A DNA stretch of 64,000 nt from Desulfobulbaceae bacterium. GTDB taxonomy: Bacteria > Desulfobacterota > Desulfobulbia > Desulfobulbales > Desulfocapsaceae. This document shows positions 14,706-23,160 of this stretch, piece after piece. Each line of letters begins with the position of its first letter. Position 1 is the first letter of the stretch. The notes under the pieces are model-generated. The model searched no databases, was not told the DNA's origin, and saw nothing but the letters and a program-made list of their open reading frames with translations. The stretch lies in the NCBI GenBank assembly GCA_024640625.1, contig JAHEER010000001.1:62001-126000 (forward strand). The letters are read 5' to 3'. The position numbers and the translations under genes are program-made.

Positions 14706-15161
14706 CTATTTCTTTAAATTGACTACCAGCGTGTTGCCCGAGACATCGACCACCTCCACCCGGTCACCCACCTGACACTCCTGACTGCAGATGAACTCCC
14801 ATTCGTCGGCTCCCAATAGCGGCAGGGAAAAGCGGACGATTCCCCTGATTTCGTCATGGGGCGCCCTGATGACGATGCCCGTCTCCCCGGTAACCGCCTC
14901 CTTGGAGATGCCCGCCTTGGTCTTGTCGGTCATGGTCGGTTTGAAGAATTTAAACCACATGACGGTGAAGACAATCGAGGCCAGGGCCCAGAACAGCAAT
15001 TGCAGGCTTAGGCCGAGATCAGGCATGACAAGCAGCAGCAATCCGGTAAGCATAGCCGCCAGGCCGAACCAGAGAAGGGTAAAGCTGGGCAGCAGCATTT
15101 CTCCGAGGAGCAAAAGCATTCCCGCAATAAGCCAGTAGTACCAGAGAATGGTTATGGTCAT
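14706..15161 (-). CDS. NfeD family membrane protein (short form)
   Basis: This 151-residue protein has three N-terminal membrane helices (about residues 5-85) followed by a small C-terminal OB-fold (NfeD domain, about 95-150) with the GETGIVIRA segment. It starts at ATG 15161 behind AGAAGGAGA; a longer in-frame extension lacks a ribosome site. The short NfeD class occurs next to SPFH proteins, as here with the QmcA-like gene 26 bases downstream. Its role is to support SPFH cage assembly and membrane quality control. Confidence 0.85.
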   Translation of the reverse strand: MTITILWYYWLIAGMLLLLGEMLLPSFTLLWFGLAAMLTGLLLLVMPDLGLSLQLLFWALASIVFTVMWFKFFKPTMTDKTKAGISKEAVTGETGIVIRAPHDEIRGIVRFSLPLLGADEWEFICSQECQVGDRVEVVDVSGNTLVVNLKK

Positions 15162-15191
15162 GGTTCTCCTTCTTTGCAACAGGTTGGTATA

Positions 15192-15785
15192 TCAGCCCGG
15201 TTTAATCCCGATTATCTGCACGACCGCGCCGGTACCTAGGTGATAGCTGCCTTCACGAATCTCCCTTTCGGTGTGTATCGCATGGCTCAGGTCCAGCGGC
15301 TTCAGCTCCTGCTTCAACTGTTCCAGGTCCATCAGCATTTCAATTTTACGGGGCCCTCCCGTGTCGTAATTGATTTGCTTTTTAGAATAGCCCTCGAGGA
15401 TAAAGACTCCGCCCGGGGCCAGCCCCTCGCAGGCGCGTTTATGAAGGCCTGCTTGAACGGCAGGGGGCAGATGACAGAAGATCGAGACGATGGCCTGGAA
15501 GGAACCGGGTGTGATGAGGTAGCCGTCCAGGTCGGCTTCTATGATTTCTAACGTTACTCCCTGTTTCCGGGCCAGCAGACTGGCTTTTTCGAGACCGACG
15601 GAGGACGAGTCAACCGCGGTAACCCGGTGCCCCAGGGAAGCCAGGTAGACGGCGTTTCGCCCCTCGCCCTCGCCCAGGCAGAGTACTTCTGATCGAGGCT
15701 GCAGCTTTGGAGCCGAAGCGACAAGAAAATCGTTGGGTTTAGTTCCAAAGGCAAAGCCCGGTTCACTGTAGCGCTCATTCCACAT
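15192..15785 (-). CDS. Class I SAM-dependent methyltransferase (TehB-like)
   Basis: This 197-residue soluble protein has methyltransferase motif I (VLCLGEGEGRNAVYLA, about residue 34), the acidic end of strand 2 (VTAVDSS) and a FHLPP-like post-motif. TehB-type enzymes methylate tellurite or other metalloids, but many relatives act on unknown small molecules. It lies 31 bases upstream of the NfeD gene on the same strand and may be co-transcribed. Substrate unassigned. Confidence 0.75.
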   Translation of the reverse strand: MWNERYSEPGFAFGTKPNDFLVASAPKLQPRSEVLCLGEGEGRNAVYLASLGHRVTAVDSSSVGLEKASLLARKQGVTLEIIEADLDGYLITPGSFQAIVSIFCHLPPAVQAGLHKRACEGLAPGGVFILEGYSKKQINYDTGGPRKIEMLMDLEQLKQELKPLDLSHAIHTEREIREGSYHLGTGAVVQIIGIKPG

Positions 15786-15868
15786 GGTTTAGGCGGTCGT
15801 TGCCGCAGGTGCTGCTGGTTGTGCAAGACTAAGATTCGATTGTTCATTGTGCAATAAACTGTTAAAAA

Positions 15869-16774
15869 ATGCGAGGAAAAGAGACCTGCCCGGCGGTTGC
15901 CGATAACCCGTTTCCACCAGAGTGCGCCTCGTTGACTTCAGCCCGACACTACCCGCTGCTCCCCGAAACCATTTTGAACATCTATTGTCTCAAGGGAGAC
16001 CTTGCGAGTATAGACATTGAAATGGACGGATTTATAGGTACCTGGGAAGATGACGGCTATTCTTTTCTTTTTTTCTCCGAGCCGGCAGATGAAGCACTCA
16101 AACGGCTGCTCGAAGAACACCGGGACATTGGCCTGGAGGACCGGTTCAGAATGTCCTACAGGGAATGGCAGGGAGGCTTCGACGTTCCGGTGAAAATAGG
16201 CCGCTTCCTGCTCAGCCCCCCAGGGCTGAAAAAAGTGGCCGCAGATGATGAAATTGCCCTCAAATTCGACCCGGGACTGGTGTTCGGCAACGGTACCCAT
16301 CCAACCACGCTGGCCTGTTTGACGGCAATAGAGATAGCCTGCGCCGGAGGCAAAGTGGAGCGCATGCTCGATCTGGGTACCGGCACCGGCCTGTTGGCCC
16401 TGGCTGGCGCCAGTCTTGGCTGCCGCCAGGTGCTTGCCGTTGACAACAACATGCTGGCCGCCTTGACAGCGGCGCGGAACATACGCATTAACAAGCTCGA
16501 GCAGCGAATTCTTGCCGTCAACGGTCAGGCCCAGAGCCATGCTGGGCTGCCAGCTGATCTCCTGGTGGCCAACATCGGCTATCCTGTGCTGCGGGAGCTG
16601 TTGAGAGCCGAAAATCTATGCCGTCACCGCTGGCTGGTTCTCTCCGGCCTGCAGCACGGGGAAGCTGAAAAGATTTTGAAAATACTAACAGAACTTAATG
16701 CGCTGGTACTCAAACATTGGCACAGTGATGCACTGTGGAGCACAATTTTAGCGATTACAACGGACGGCCACTAA
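15869..16774 (+). CDS. PrmA-like (ribosomal protein L11) methyltransferase
   Basis: This 301-residue protein has the PrmA-specific FGNGTHPTT motif (about residue 137) and motif I LDLGTGTGLLALA (about 167), followed by DLLVANIGYP, where PrmA normally has DLVxANIxxxxL. PrmA trimethylates ribosomal protein L11. The N-terminal half is diverged from the E. coli enzyme, so another protein substrate is possible. The start at 15869 has no good ribosome site and may be annotated too early. It is followed by the NAD-salvage pair. Confidence 0.75.
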   Translation: MRGKETCPAVADNPFPPECASLTSARHYPLLPETILNIYCLKGDLASIDIEMDGFIGTWEDDGYSFLFFSEPADEALKRLLEEHRDIGLEDRFRMSYREWQGGFDVPVKIGRFLLSPPGLKKVAADDEIALKFDPGLVFGNGTHPTTLACLTAIEIACAGGKVERMLDLGTGTGLLALAGASLGCRQVLAVDNNMLAALTAARNIRINKLEQRILAVNGQAQSHAGLPADLLVANIGYPVLRELLRAENLCRHRWLVLSGLQHGEAEKILKILTELNALVLKHWHSDALWSTILAITTDGH

Positions 16775-16864
16775 GAAGTCGAACGAACCATTTTTTGCAC
16801 AAACAGCTAAAAAAGATTAGGGTTTCACGGGGGAAACCTGCACAACAATCTCAGGTGCAAAACC

Positions 16865-18433
16865 ATGCCGGATGATGATGTAAATACCGGGATCTACCCC
16901 GGAACGTCCCGGGCCCTGGCCACGGATCTCTACCAGCTGACCATGGCCCAGGGCTATTTCAGCACCGGACTCAGCGACCGTCAGTCAATCTTCCATATGT
17001 TCTATCGAACACCACCGTTTGGCGGCAGGTACGTGGTCGCCGCAGGACTGCAGAGTTTTGGAGATTGGCTCGAGAACCATTGTTTCAACAGCGATGACCT
17101 CGACTATCTGTCGTCTTTGACGGGCAGGGACGGGTCACCGCTTTTTTCAAAAGATTTTTTAACCTATCTCGGCAGCTGGAGATTTCGCGGCTCCATCGAA
17201 GCCGTTCCCGAAGGCACCATCATTTTTCCTCACGAACCCATGGTTCGGGTGCGGGGGCCGCTGCTCGACTGCCAGATCATTGAAACGACCCTGCTGAACC
17301 TCATGAACTATCAGACCCTGGTCGCCACCAAGGCTTCGCGGGTTAAAATGGCGGCGGGCAGTGACGAGGTGCTCGAGTTTGGACTTCGGCGGGCCCATGG
17401 CCTCGACGGCGGCTTATCCGCCAGCCGGGCTGCCTATATCGGTGGTGTGGATGCTACTTCCAACGTCCTCGCCGGGGCTCGTTTCGCCATTCCGGTGCGG
17501 GGAACCCACGCCCACAGCTGGGTCATGGCTTTTGACAGCGAACCCCAGGCTTTCGAGGCCTACAGCGATCTCTTTCCCCACAATTCGGTGCTCCTGGTGG
17601 ACACCTACAACACCCTGGACGGGGTCAGAAACGCCATTGAGGCAGGACACAGGCTCAGAGAGAGGGGCAGCGACCTGATGGGCATACGACTGGATTCGGG
17701 CGATCTGGCCTATCTGTCCAGTCAGGCCCGGGCGCTGCTTGACGAGCACGGCTTCACCGAGACCAGAATAGTCGCCTCCAACGATCTTGACGAACGACTG
17801 ATCATCAGCCTCAAGAGCCAGGGAGCCCCGATCGATATCTGGGGGGTCGGCACCAAGCTGGCCACCGCCTTCGATGAACCGGCGCTGGGGGGCGTCTATA
17901 AACTGGCTGCCATCGAAAACAGGGACGGAGAAACGGTGGAGCGCATAAAGCTTTCCGAACAGGCCGCCAAGAGTTCATTGCCGGGCTGTCTTGACATCGC
18001 CAGGATAAAACAGAATGACATCAATGTTGGCGACGTCATTTTCGATACCCTGACCGAAGAGCCACCGTCGGTCAGGGAAAAGGTAATTACCATTATTTCC
18101 CCGGAAGATCCCTGGCGGCGCAAGATCATTCCCACCAAGAACCTGACTATAGAGCGCCTTCTGGCGCCTCTGATTGATAGCGGCCGCAGGGTGGGAGAGA
18201 GAGAATCCGTGGCCACGATGCGGGCCAGGACGCTGGCGGGTATTGCCAGGTTCGACCGGGCAATTTTTCGCTTTGAAAACCCCCACGTCTATCCCGCAGG
18301 ACTGTCGCAGGATCTTTTTGATCACCGGGAGGAGATGCGGATCCACGAGTTCGAGATTATCAAGCAGCGGCTCAGTGCCATGGATAACAACGGGCGGAGC
18401 AATCACAATTCCAAACCGGGTGCAGGCAAATGA
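16865..18433 (+). CDS. pncB: Nicotinate phosphoribosyltransferase
   Basis: This 522-residue enzyme converts nicotinate and PRPP to nicotinate mononucleotide in the NAD salvage route. It opens with TDLYQLTMAQGY, diagnostic for the family, and has FGLRRAHG near residue 175, GTHAHSW (with the active-site His) near 215 and the GIRLDSGDL phosphate-binding segment near 275. The C-terminal portion is longer than in E. coli PncB, as in many anaerobes. It overlaps pncA by four bases (ATGA), so nicotinamide deamidation and capture are coupled. Confidence 0.9.
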   Translation: MPDDDVNTGIYPGTSRALATDLYQLTMAQGYFSTGLSDRQSIFHMFYRTPPFGGRYVVAAGLQSFGDWLENHCFNSDDLDYLSSLTGRDGSPLFSKDFLTYLGSWRFRGSIEAVPEGTIIFPHEPMVRVRGPLLDCQIIETTLLNLMNYQTLVATKASRVKMAAGSDEVLEFGLRRAHGLDGGLSASRAAYIGGVDATSNVLAGARFAIPVRGTHAHSWVMAFDSEPQAFEAYSDLFPHNSVLLVDTYNTLDGVRNAIEAGHRLRERGSDLMGIRLDSGDLAYLSSQARALLDEHGFTETRIVASNDLDERLIISLKSQGAPIDIWGVGTKLATAFDEPALGGVYKLAAIENRDGETVERIKLSEQAAKSSLPGCLDIARIKQNDINVGDVIFDTLTEEPPSVREKVITIISPEDPWRRKIIPTKNLTIERLLAPLIDSGRRVGERESVATMRARTLAGIARFDRAIFRFENPHVYPAGLSQDLFDHREEMRIHEFEIIKQRLSAMDNNGRSNHNSKPGAGK

Positions 18434-19056
18434 AAAAAGCGCTTCTTGTCGTTGACATTCAGCACGACTTCTTGCCAGGGGGAAGCTTGGCCGTTGCCGA
18501 AGGGGACGCTGTCATCCCCTATGTTTCCGACCTGATGAATCAAAAAGGCAGTTATGAGTTGATAGTCGCGACCCAGGACTGGCATCCCCCGGGCCACGGC
18601 TCCTTCGCCTCGGCACACCCGGGCGCCGCGCCCTTCGACCTGGGCGAACTGAACGGACTGGAGCAGGTATTCTGGCCTGATCACTGCGTTCAGGGGCAGG
18701 ATGGAGCCCGGATTCATCCCGACATAATGCAGCTGCTCATCAGCATAACGGAGACGGGCCAGCGAACCTTGATTATCAAAAAGGGGCAGCATCCCGAGGT
18801 GGACAGCTATTCCGCCTTTTTCGACAATGCCCGCCGCCACGATACCGGGCTTCACCGGGCTCTGCAGTCCTACGAGATCAGCGCGCTGGATGTCGTCGGC
18901 CTGGCCTTTGACTATTGTGTAAAGTTCACCGCCCTGGATGGTGCTTCCCTGGGCTATGCTACCACAGTATTGCTGCAGGGAACCCGCTCGGTCGATCCGA
19001 CAACCATCGAGGCGACGACGGCAGAACTCGAGGCAGCCGGGGTGCGCTGCCGGTGA
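18430..19056 (+). CDS. pncA: Nicotinamidase
   Basis: This 208-residue cysteine hydrolase turns nicotinamide into nicotinate. The catalytic triad is visible: Asp9 (VVDIQHDF), Lys118 (IIKKG) and Cys163 (FDYCVKF). The metal-binding Asp-x-His pair is in QDWHPPGHGSF (about 50-58). It overlaps pncB upstream, forming a two-step salvage unit. After the stop, a 240-base gap contains the promoter of the TRAP genes. Confidence 0.9.
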   Translation: MKKALLVVDIQHDFLPGGSLAVAEGDAVIPYVSDLMNQKGSYELIVATQDWHPPGHGSFASAHPGAAPFDLGELNGLEQVFWPDHCVQGQDGARIHPDIMQLLISITETGQRTLIIKKGQHPEVDSYSAFFDNARRHDTGLHRALQSYEISALDVVGLAFDYCVKFTALDGASLGYATTVLLQGTRSVDPTTIEATTAELEAAGVRCR

Positions 19057-19187
19057 TTTTGCCAGACGTCCTGATGCAGTGGTTCTACCACTCACCGGAA
19101 AAGCCACCTTCTCGTGCTGCTTCCCTGTTCAAGGTCGGCGCTGCAGCGACGCGGTGGCATCAATGGAAAACGGCTGTTAAACAAGTG

Positions 19188-19216
19188 TTGACCGGGATAA
19201 TATAATTGTGTTTAAT
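19188..19216 (+). promoter_or_regulatory. Likely promoter of the TRAP operon
   Basis: TTGACC (19188-19193), a 17-base spacer and TTTAAT (19211-19216), about 80 bases upstream of the binding-protein start. A TATAAT also occurs within the spacer and might serve a different start. Confidence 0.5.
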
Positions 19217-19298
19217 TTTCAGACGTTGCCGTGACAGGGCAGCATCTTCAACCATTCCTATTTCAGGAATAAAATTAATTCAATAAAAGGAGGAGTTT

Positions 19299-20327
19299 AT
19301 GTTGAACACATTGAAAAGGTCCCTGATGGTCGGCGGTGTTGCGATGGCCACCTTGTGCCTCGCGACCGCGGCAGTATCAGCGGATAAGACGAATCTGCGC
19401 ATCCAGTCACACTACGCGCCGGAGCAGCTCTCCGGTAAACTGGCGGCGGAATATGTCGACAACATCCAGACCATGTCCGGTGGAGAGATCGAAGTGGAAT
19501 TATTCTATTCGTCCTCTGTCGTTAAAACGGTCGAAACTTTTGACGCGGCTGCAACCGGTATCCTCGATTGCGATTTCACCGGCGGTGCCTACCAGACCGG
19601 CAAGAACCCGGCCTTCCAGTTCGTCGGCGATATCATGGGCGGTTACGATACCCCGTATCAGCAGCTCTCATGGCTCTATTACGGCGGTGGTCTGGAAGCA
19701 GCTCAGCAGCTGTACAACAAGTTCGATATGGAACTCATCGGCTGGTGGGTGTATGGTCAGGAATCGCTGTCTTCGTCCAAGCCCATTCGCACGGTCGAAG
19801 ACCTGAAAGACTGGAAATTCCGTTCACCGCCAGGTTTGGAGACCAAAATTTTTGAAAAACTCGGCGCCAAGCCCATCGTAATGGATTTCACCGAGATCTT
19901 TACGGCTCTGGAATCCGGTATCATTGATGGTTCGGACGCGTCTAGTCTCGCCAACAATACCGGCCTTGGCCTCTATGACATCGTCAAGCATGCCACCTAT
20001 CCAGGCTTTCACTCCATGCCGTCGGATCATCTGGCCTGCAACAAGACCGTCTGGGATGCAATGCCTGAGAAGCACCAGAGAATCATGAAAGTGGCGATGG
20101 AATCGCTGGCACTGCGCACCGCTCTGGCCAACGATGTCCGCAACTTAGAAGCTGCTGCAAAATTGAAGGGGCAGGGTGTCACGCTTCACAACTGGTCGCC
20201 AGAAGAACGCGCGAAGTTCCGCGCTGCCGCCCTGGCCTCCTGGCCTGAGTTCGCCACCACTCCGGAAGCAAAGGCCCTGGTAGAAAGCCATATGGCATAT
20301 CTCAAACAACTTGGTCTGGCAGAATAG
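19299..20327 (+). CDS. TRAP transporter substrate-binding protein (DctP, mannitol/chloroaromatic type)
   Basis: This 342-residue protein has a cleaved signal peptide (cleavage near Ala28) and a DctP fold. It has YYGGGLEAAQQLYNKF near residue 130, the KFRSPPGLETKIFEKLGA segment (containing the conserved substrate Arg) and the GIIDGSDASS hinge. These match the group related to TakP, which binds 2-oxo acids or similar carboxylates. It has an excellent ribosome site (AAAGGAGGAG) and starts the operon with the two membrane subunits. The true ligand is unknown; the linked IlvD/Edd gene suggests a sugar acid or dihydroxy acid. Confidence 0.85.
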   Translation: MLNTLKRSLMVGGVAMATLCLATAAVSADKTNLRIQSHYAPEQLSGKLAAEYVDNIQTMSGGEIEVELFYSSSVVKTVETFDAAATGILDCDFTGGAYQTGKNPAFQFVGDIMGGYDTPYQQLSWLYYGGGLEAAQQLYNKFDMELIGWWVYGQESLSSSKPIRTVEDLKDWKFRSPPGLETKIFEKLGAKPIVMDFTEIFTALESGIIDGSDASSLANNTGLGLYDIVKHATYPGFHSMPSDHLACNKTVWDAMPEKHQRIMKVAMESLALRTALANDVRNLEAAAKLKGQGVTLHNWSPEERAKFRAAALASWPEFATTPEAKALVESHMAYLKQLGLAE

Positions 20328-20334
20328 ATCAAAC

Positions 20335-20420
20335 GGGGGTATCTCTCGCAGGTACCCCCGAAAATCTAATTGCAGAATCAGTGGATTTTTAAACCCAGTC
20401 CCCGGCTGCATAAGCCGGGG
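20335..20420 (+). other. Two hairpins between the binding-protein and permease genes
   Basis: GGGGGTA (20335-20341) pairs with TACCCCC (20353-20359), and CCCCGGC (20400-20406) pairs with GCCGGGG (20414-20420). Neither has a T run. They probably protect the 3' end of the abundant binding-protein message or partly attenuate the permease genes. The remaining intergenic stretch to 20672 shows no gene. Confidence 0.5.
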
Positions 20421-20672
20421 CATCTGATTGTCAGCCGTCTATGGTCTACTTCCACCGCCCGCCAGGCTGTCCTCTGGGCGAAATTCCATATTATAACCAC
20501 TGTTACTGACTGTCCGATTGCTATCCTGAAACGATGTTGAAAAATTGGGAGTTACCAGAGCAGGAGGTCCGATCAAGAAAAAACCTGCAGTGATCCGGGA
20601 TGCTGGTTTTTCCAGGCTGCATCGATCTAAACGAAGCCTGGTCAAGATGAACAAGGAAGCAGGAAAGGAAAA

Positions 20673-21476
20673 ATGAAAGAACACCAGGGCTCCGGCCCCC
20701 TTGATATGGTGACCCACACCTTTAGTCGGATCATGATGTGGGCACCATTTTTTATCGTCCTGATTATCCTGTATGAAGTAGTCATGCGCTATTTCTTTGC
20801 CGCTGCGACATTATGGGTCAATGAAATGTCGCTCTGGATTGCCGGCGGCATCTATCTGTCGGCAGGCCTTTACGCTATGCTGCAGCGCAGTCATATCCGC
20901 ATCTTTATTATTTACGATATGGCGCCACTCTGGCTGCGTCGGGTATTCGATGTTCTTTCCACCCTGTGTGTCGGTATTTTTGCCTTTGCCGTGATCTGGG
21001 GTGGGTTCGGGGAGGCAAAAGCCAAGTTCTGGCGTTGGGAAACATTCGGCACCGCTTTTGATCCGCCGATACCGGCGACCAACAAACCGCTGATTCTGAC
21101 CATGCTGCTATTCTTGGGGCTGCAGGCTGTCTCCAACCTGGTCCGCGACTGGCCCGCAGCTGCCTGGGTACGCAAGCTGTTCGATGTGTTCGTAAGTGTC
21201 GTTATCGTCGGATTGGCATCGACGGCAGCCTACAGACTCTTTGTTGTGCCGCCGGAAGGAAACGCTGTTCCGCTTAGGTGGCAAATCGGGATTGGCATCT
21301 TTCTTGGGGGGGCCGTTCTTCTTGTTATCTTCGGGTTAATCCGTGATTTCAACAAGACGCCGACCCCGATCAGCGAGATGGACGAAATCGAAGAGGAAGC
21401 TGAGATAATGAAACGACAGACGGGTGGCGTTCCCGATGAAATCCTGTCTGGAGATCCTCCTAAAAAGAAATCTTAG
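20673..21476 (+). CDS. TRAP transporter small permease (DctQ), enlarged
   Basis: This 267-residue protein has the DctQ core with four helices (about residues 20-160) and the Trp-rich WVNEMSLWIAGGIYL region, where WxNExxxW is a family mark. Two more hydrophobic segments follow (about 170-188 and 205-225), and then a charged cytoplasmic tail rich in Glu and Lys. Usual DctQ proteins have 160-200 residues and four helices, so this one is extended. It lies nine bases before the DctM gene. Confidence 0.8.
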   Translation: MKEHQGSGPLDMVTHTFSRIMMWAPFFIVLIILYEVVMRYFFAAATLWVNEMSLWIAGGIYLSAGLYAMLQRSHIRIFIIYDMAPLWLRRVFDVLSTLCVGIFAFAVIWGGFGEAKAKFWRWETFGTAFDPPIPATNKPLILTMLLFLGLQAVSNLVRDWPAAAWVRKLFDVFVSVVIVGLASTAAYRLFVVPPEGNAVPLRWQIGIGIFLGGAVLLVIFGLIRDFNKTPTPISEMDEIEEEAEIMKRQTGGVPDEILSGDPPKKKS

Positions 21477-21485
21477 GACAGCATT

Positions 21486-23141
21486 ATGGATATAGGAACA
21501 ATATCTCTCGTATTATTGATCGGCATGCTGACCTTGCTGGCCATCGGCATGCCCCTGGGATTCGCCTCCGGCTTCCTGGCAGTGGTTGTCATGGTGATGA
21601 AATTCGAACCGACCCTGATCACCGATCCCTTTATCTACGGCTTCGATTTTGCCCAATGGACGGTGGGCAGCGGAGTCCTGTCAAAATCTTTCGGTACCGG
21701 GCCAATGAATATTCTGGCCCAGCGGCTCTACGGTATTATGGTCAATTACGTGCTGATCTCGGTGCCGCTGTTCATTTTCATGGCAACGCTGCTGGAGCGC
21801 TCCGGCATCGCCCGCGACATGTACTCCTGCCTGAATATGTGGATGGCCCGTACCCGGGGTGGCATCGCGGTCGTCACCGCCTTGATGGCCATCGTCATGG
21901 CAGCCATGTCCGGCATCATCGGCGGCGAAGTCGTACTGCTCGGTCTCATCGCCTTACCACAGATGTTGCGGCTTGGTTATAATCAAAATCTCGCCATAGG
22001 CACCATTTGCGCCTCCGGCTCTTTGGGAACGATGATCCCGCCATCCATCGTGCTGATTTTTTACGGCCTGATTACGGAAACATCCATCCATGCCTTGTTC
22101 AAGGCGGCCTTTCTGCCCGGTTTTATGCTGGCAGGTCTTTACATTATTTACGTCCTTGTACGTACGCGCCTGAACCCCAAGCTTGCGCCGCTGCCCGAGC
22201 CGTCACCCGACACAATGACGATGAGGGACAAACTCAGGTTGGGTCCAACGATGGTAATCATGCTGGCCGGTGTTGGTGCAGCGATCGTTACACTGCGCTG
22301 GATCTATATTAAGGTCGGGGCAACGATCAATCCGAAGATGATCGATGAAAACACCAAACTGATTGGCGATTCGATACTGTGGATAGGTTTGGCGATTGTG
22401 GCACTGGCCATTATTTTCATCTTTCTGCTTGTCGGTGTTAATACCGCCAGGGAAGCCTGGCAGAAAACTAAAGGAATGGTGGCGCCGCTGCTTATTGTCT
22501 TCGTCGTACTTGGTTCTATCTATGGCGGCATAACTGGCATCACCGAAGCCGCGGCGATGGGATCGCTGGCGGTCCTGACCCTGATCTGGATACGCAAGGA
22601 ATTCTCGTTCAACTTGCTGCGTGAAGCATCGATGCGGACCTTCAAGTCGACCGGCACGATTATCTGGGTGACCCTGGGTGCCACGGCGCTGGCCGGCGCC
22701 TACACCATTGCCGGCGGCCCGGCCTATGTGGCCAACCTGATCGTCGGATCTGAGCTGCCGACCCTGGGAGTTCTGCTGGTGATGATGGTGATCTTCCTCT
22801 TCCTCGGTGCTTTTATGGATTGGACGGGCATCGTGCTGCTGGTTATGCCGGTGTTCCTGCCGATCGTTCTGAAACTGCCGATGAATGAGCTTGGCCTGAC
22901 CGGTGGTCTCGAGTCTGAGACGATGGTAAGGGTCTGGTTCGGCATTCTGTTCTGCGTCAATATGCAGGTGAGTTTTTTATCGCCGCCGTTTGGTCCGGCA
23001 GCCTTCTATCTGAAATCGGTGGCCCCGCCGCACATCACTCTGCCCGATATTTTCCGTGGTTTTCTGCCGTTTATATGCATGCAGCTCATGATTCTCGCAC
23101 TGATTTTGCTGGTGCCTGAAATCACCACTATCTTCCTGTAA
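21486..23141 (+). CDS. TRAP transporter large permease (DctM), enlarged
   Basis: This 551-residue membrane protein has the DctM signature GMPLGFASGF at the start, MSGIIGGEVVLLGLIALP near residue 140 and the ASGSLGTMIPPSIVLIFYG loop (substrate pathway) near 180. Typical DctM has about 430 residues. The excess is an inserted segment at about 225-335 containing three extra helices and a hydrophilic loop. This fits the mannitol/chloroaromatic subclass. It drives Na+-coupled uptake together with DctP and DctQ. Confidence 0.85.
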   Translation: MDIGTISLVLLIGMLTLLAIGMPLGFASGFLAVVVMVMKFEPTLITDPFIYGFDFAQWTVGSGVLSKSFGTGPMNILAQRLYGIMVNYVLISVPLFIFMATLLERSGIARDMYSCLNMWMARTRGGIAVVTALMAIVMAAMSGIIGGEVVLLGLIALPQMLRLGYNQNLAIGTICASGSLGTMIPPSIVLIFYGLITETSIHALFKAAFLPGFMLAGLYIIYVLVRTRLNPKLAPLPEPSPDTMTMRDKLRLGPTMVIMLAGVGAAIVTLRWIYIKVGATINPKMIDENTKLIGDSILWIGLAIVALAIIFIFLLVGVNTAREAWQKTKGMVAPLLIVFVVLGSIYGGITGITEAAAMGSLAVLTLIWIRKEFSFNLLREASMRTFKSTGTIIWVTLGATALAGAYTIAGGPAYVANLIVGSELPTLGVLLVMMVIFLFLGAFMDWTGIVLLVMPVFLPIVLKLPMNELGLTGGLESETMVRVWFGILFCVNMQVSFLSPPFGPAAFYLKSVAPPHITLPDIFRGFLPFICMQLMILALILLVPEITTIFL

Positions 23142-23160
23142 GCGAGAAGCATAAGTTTTT

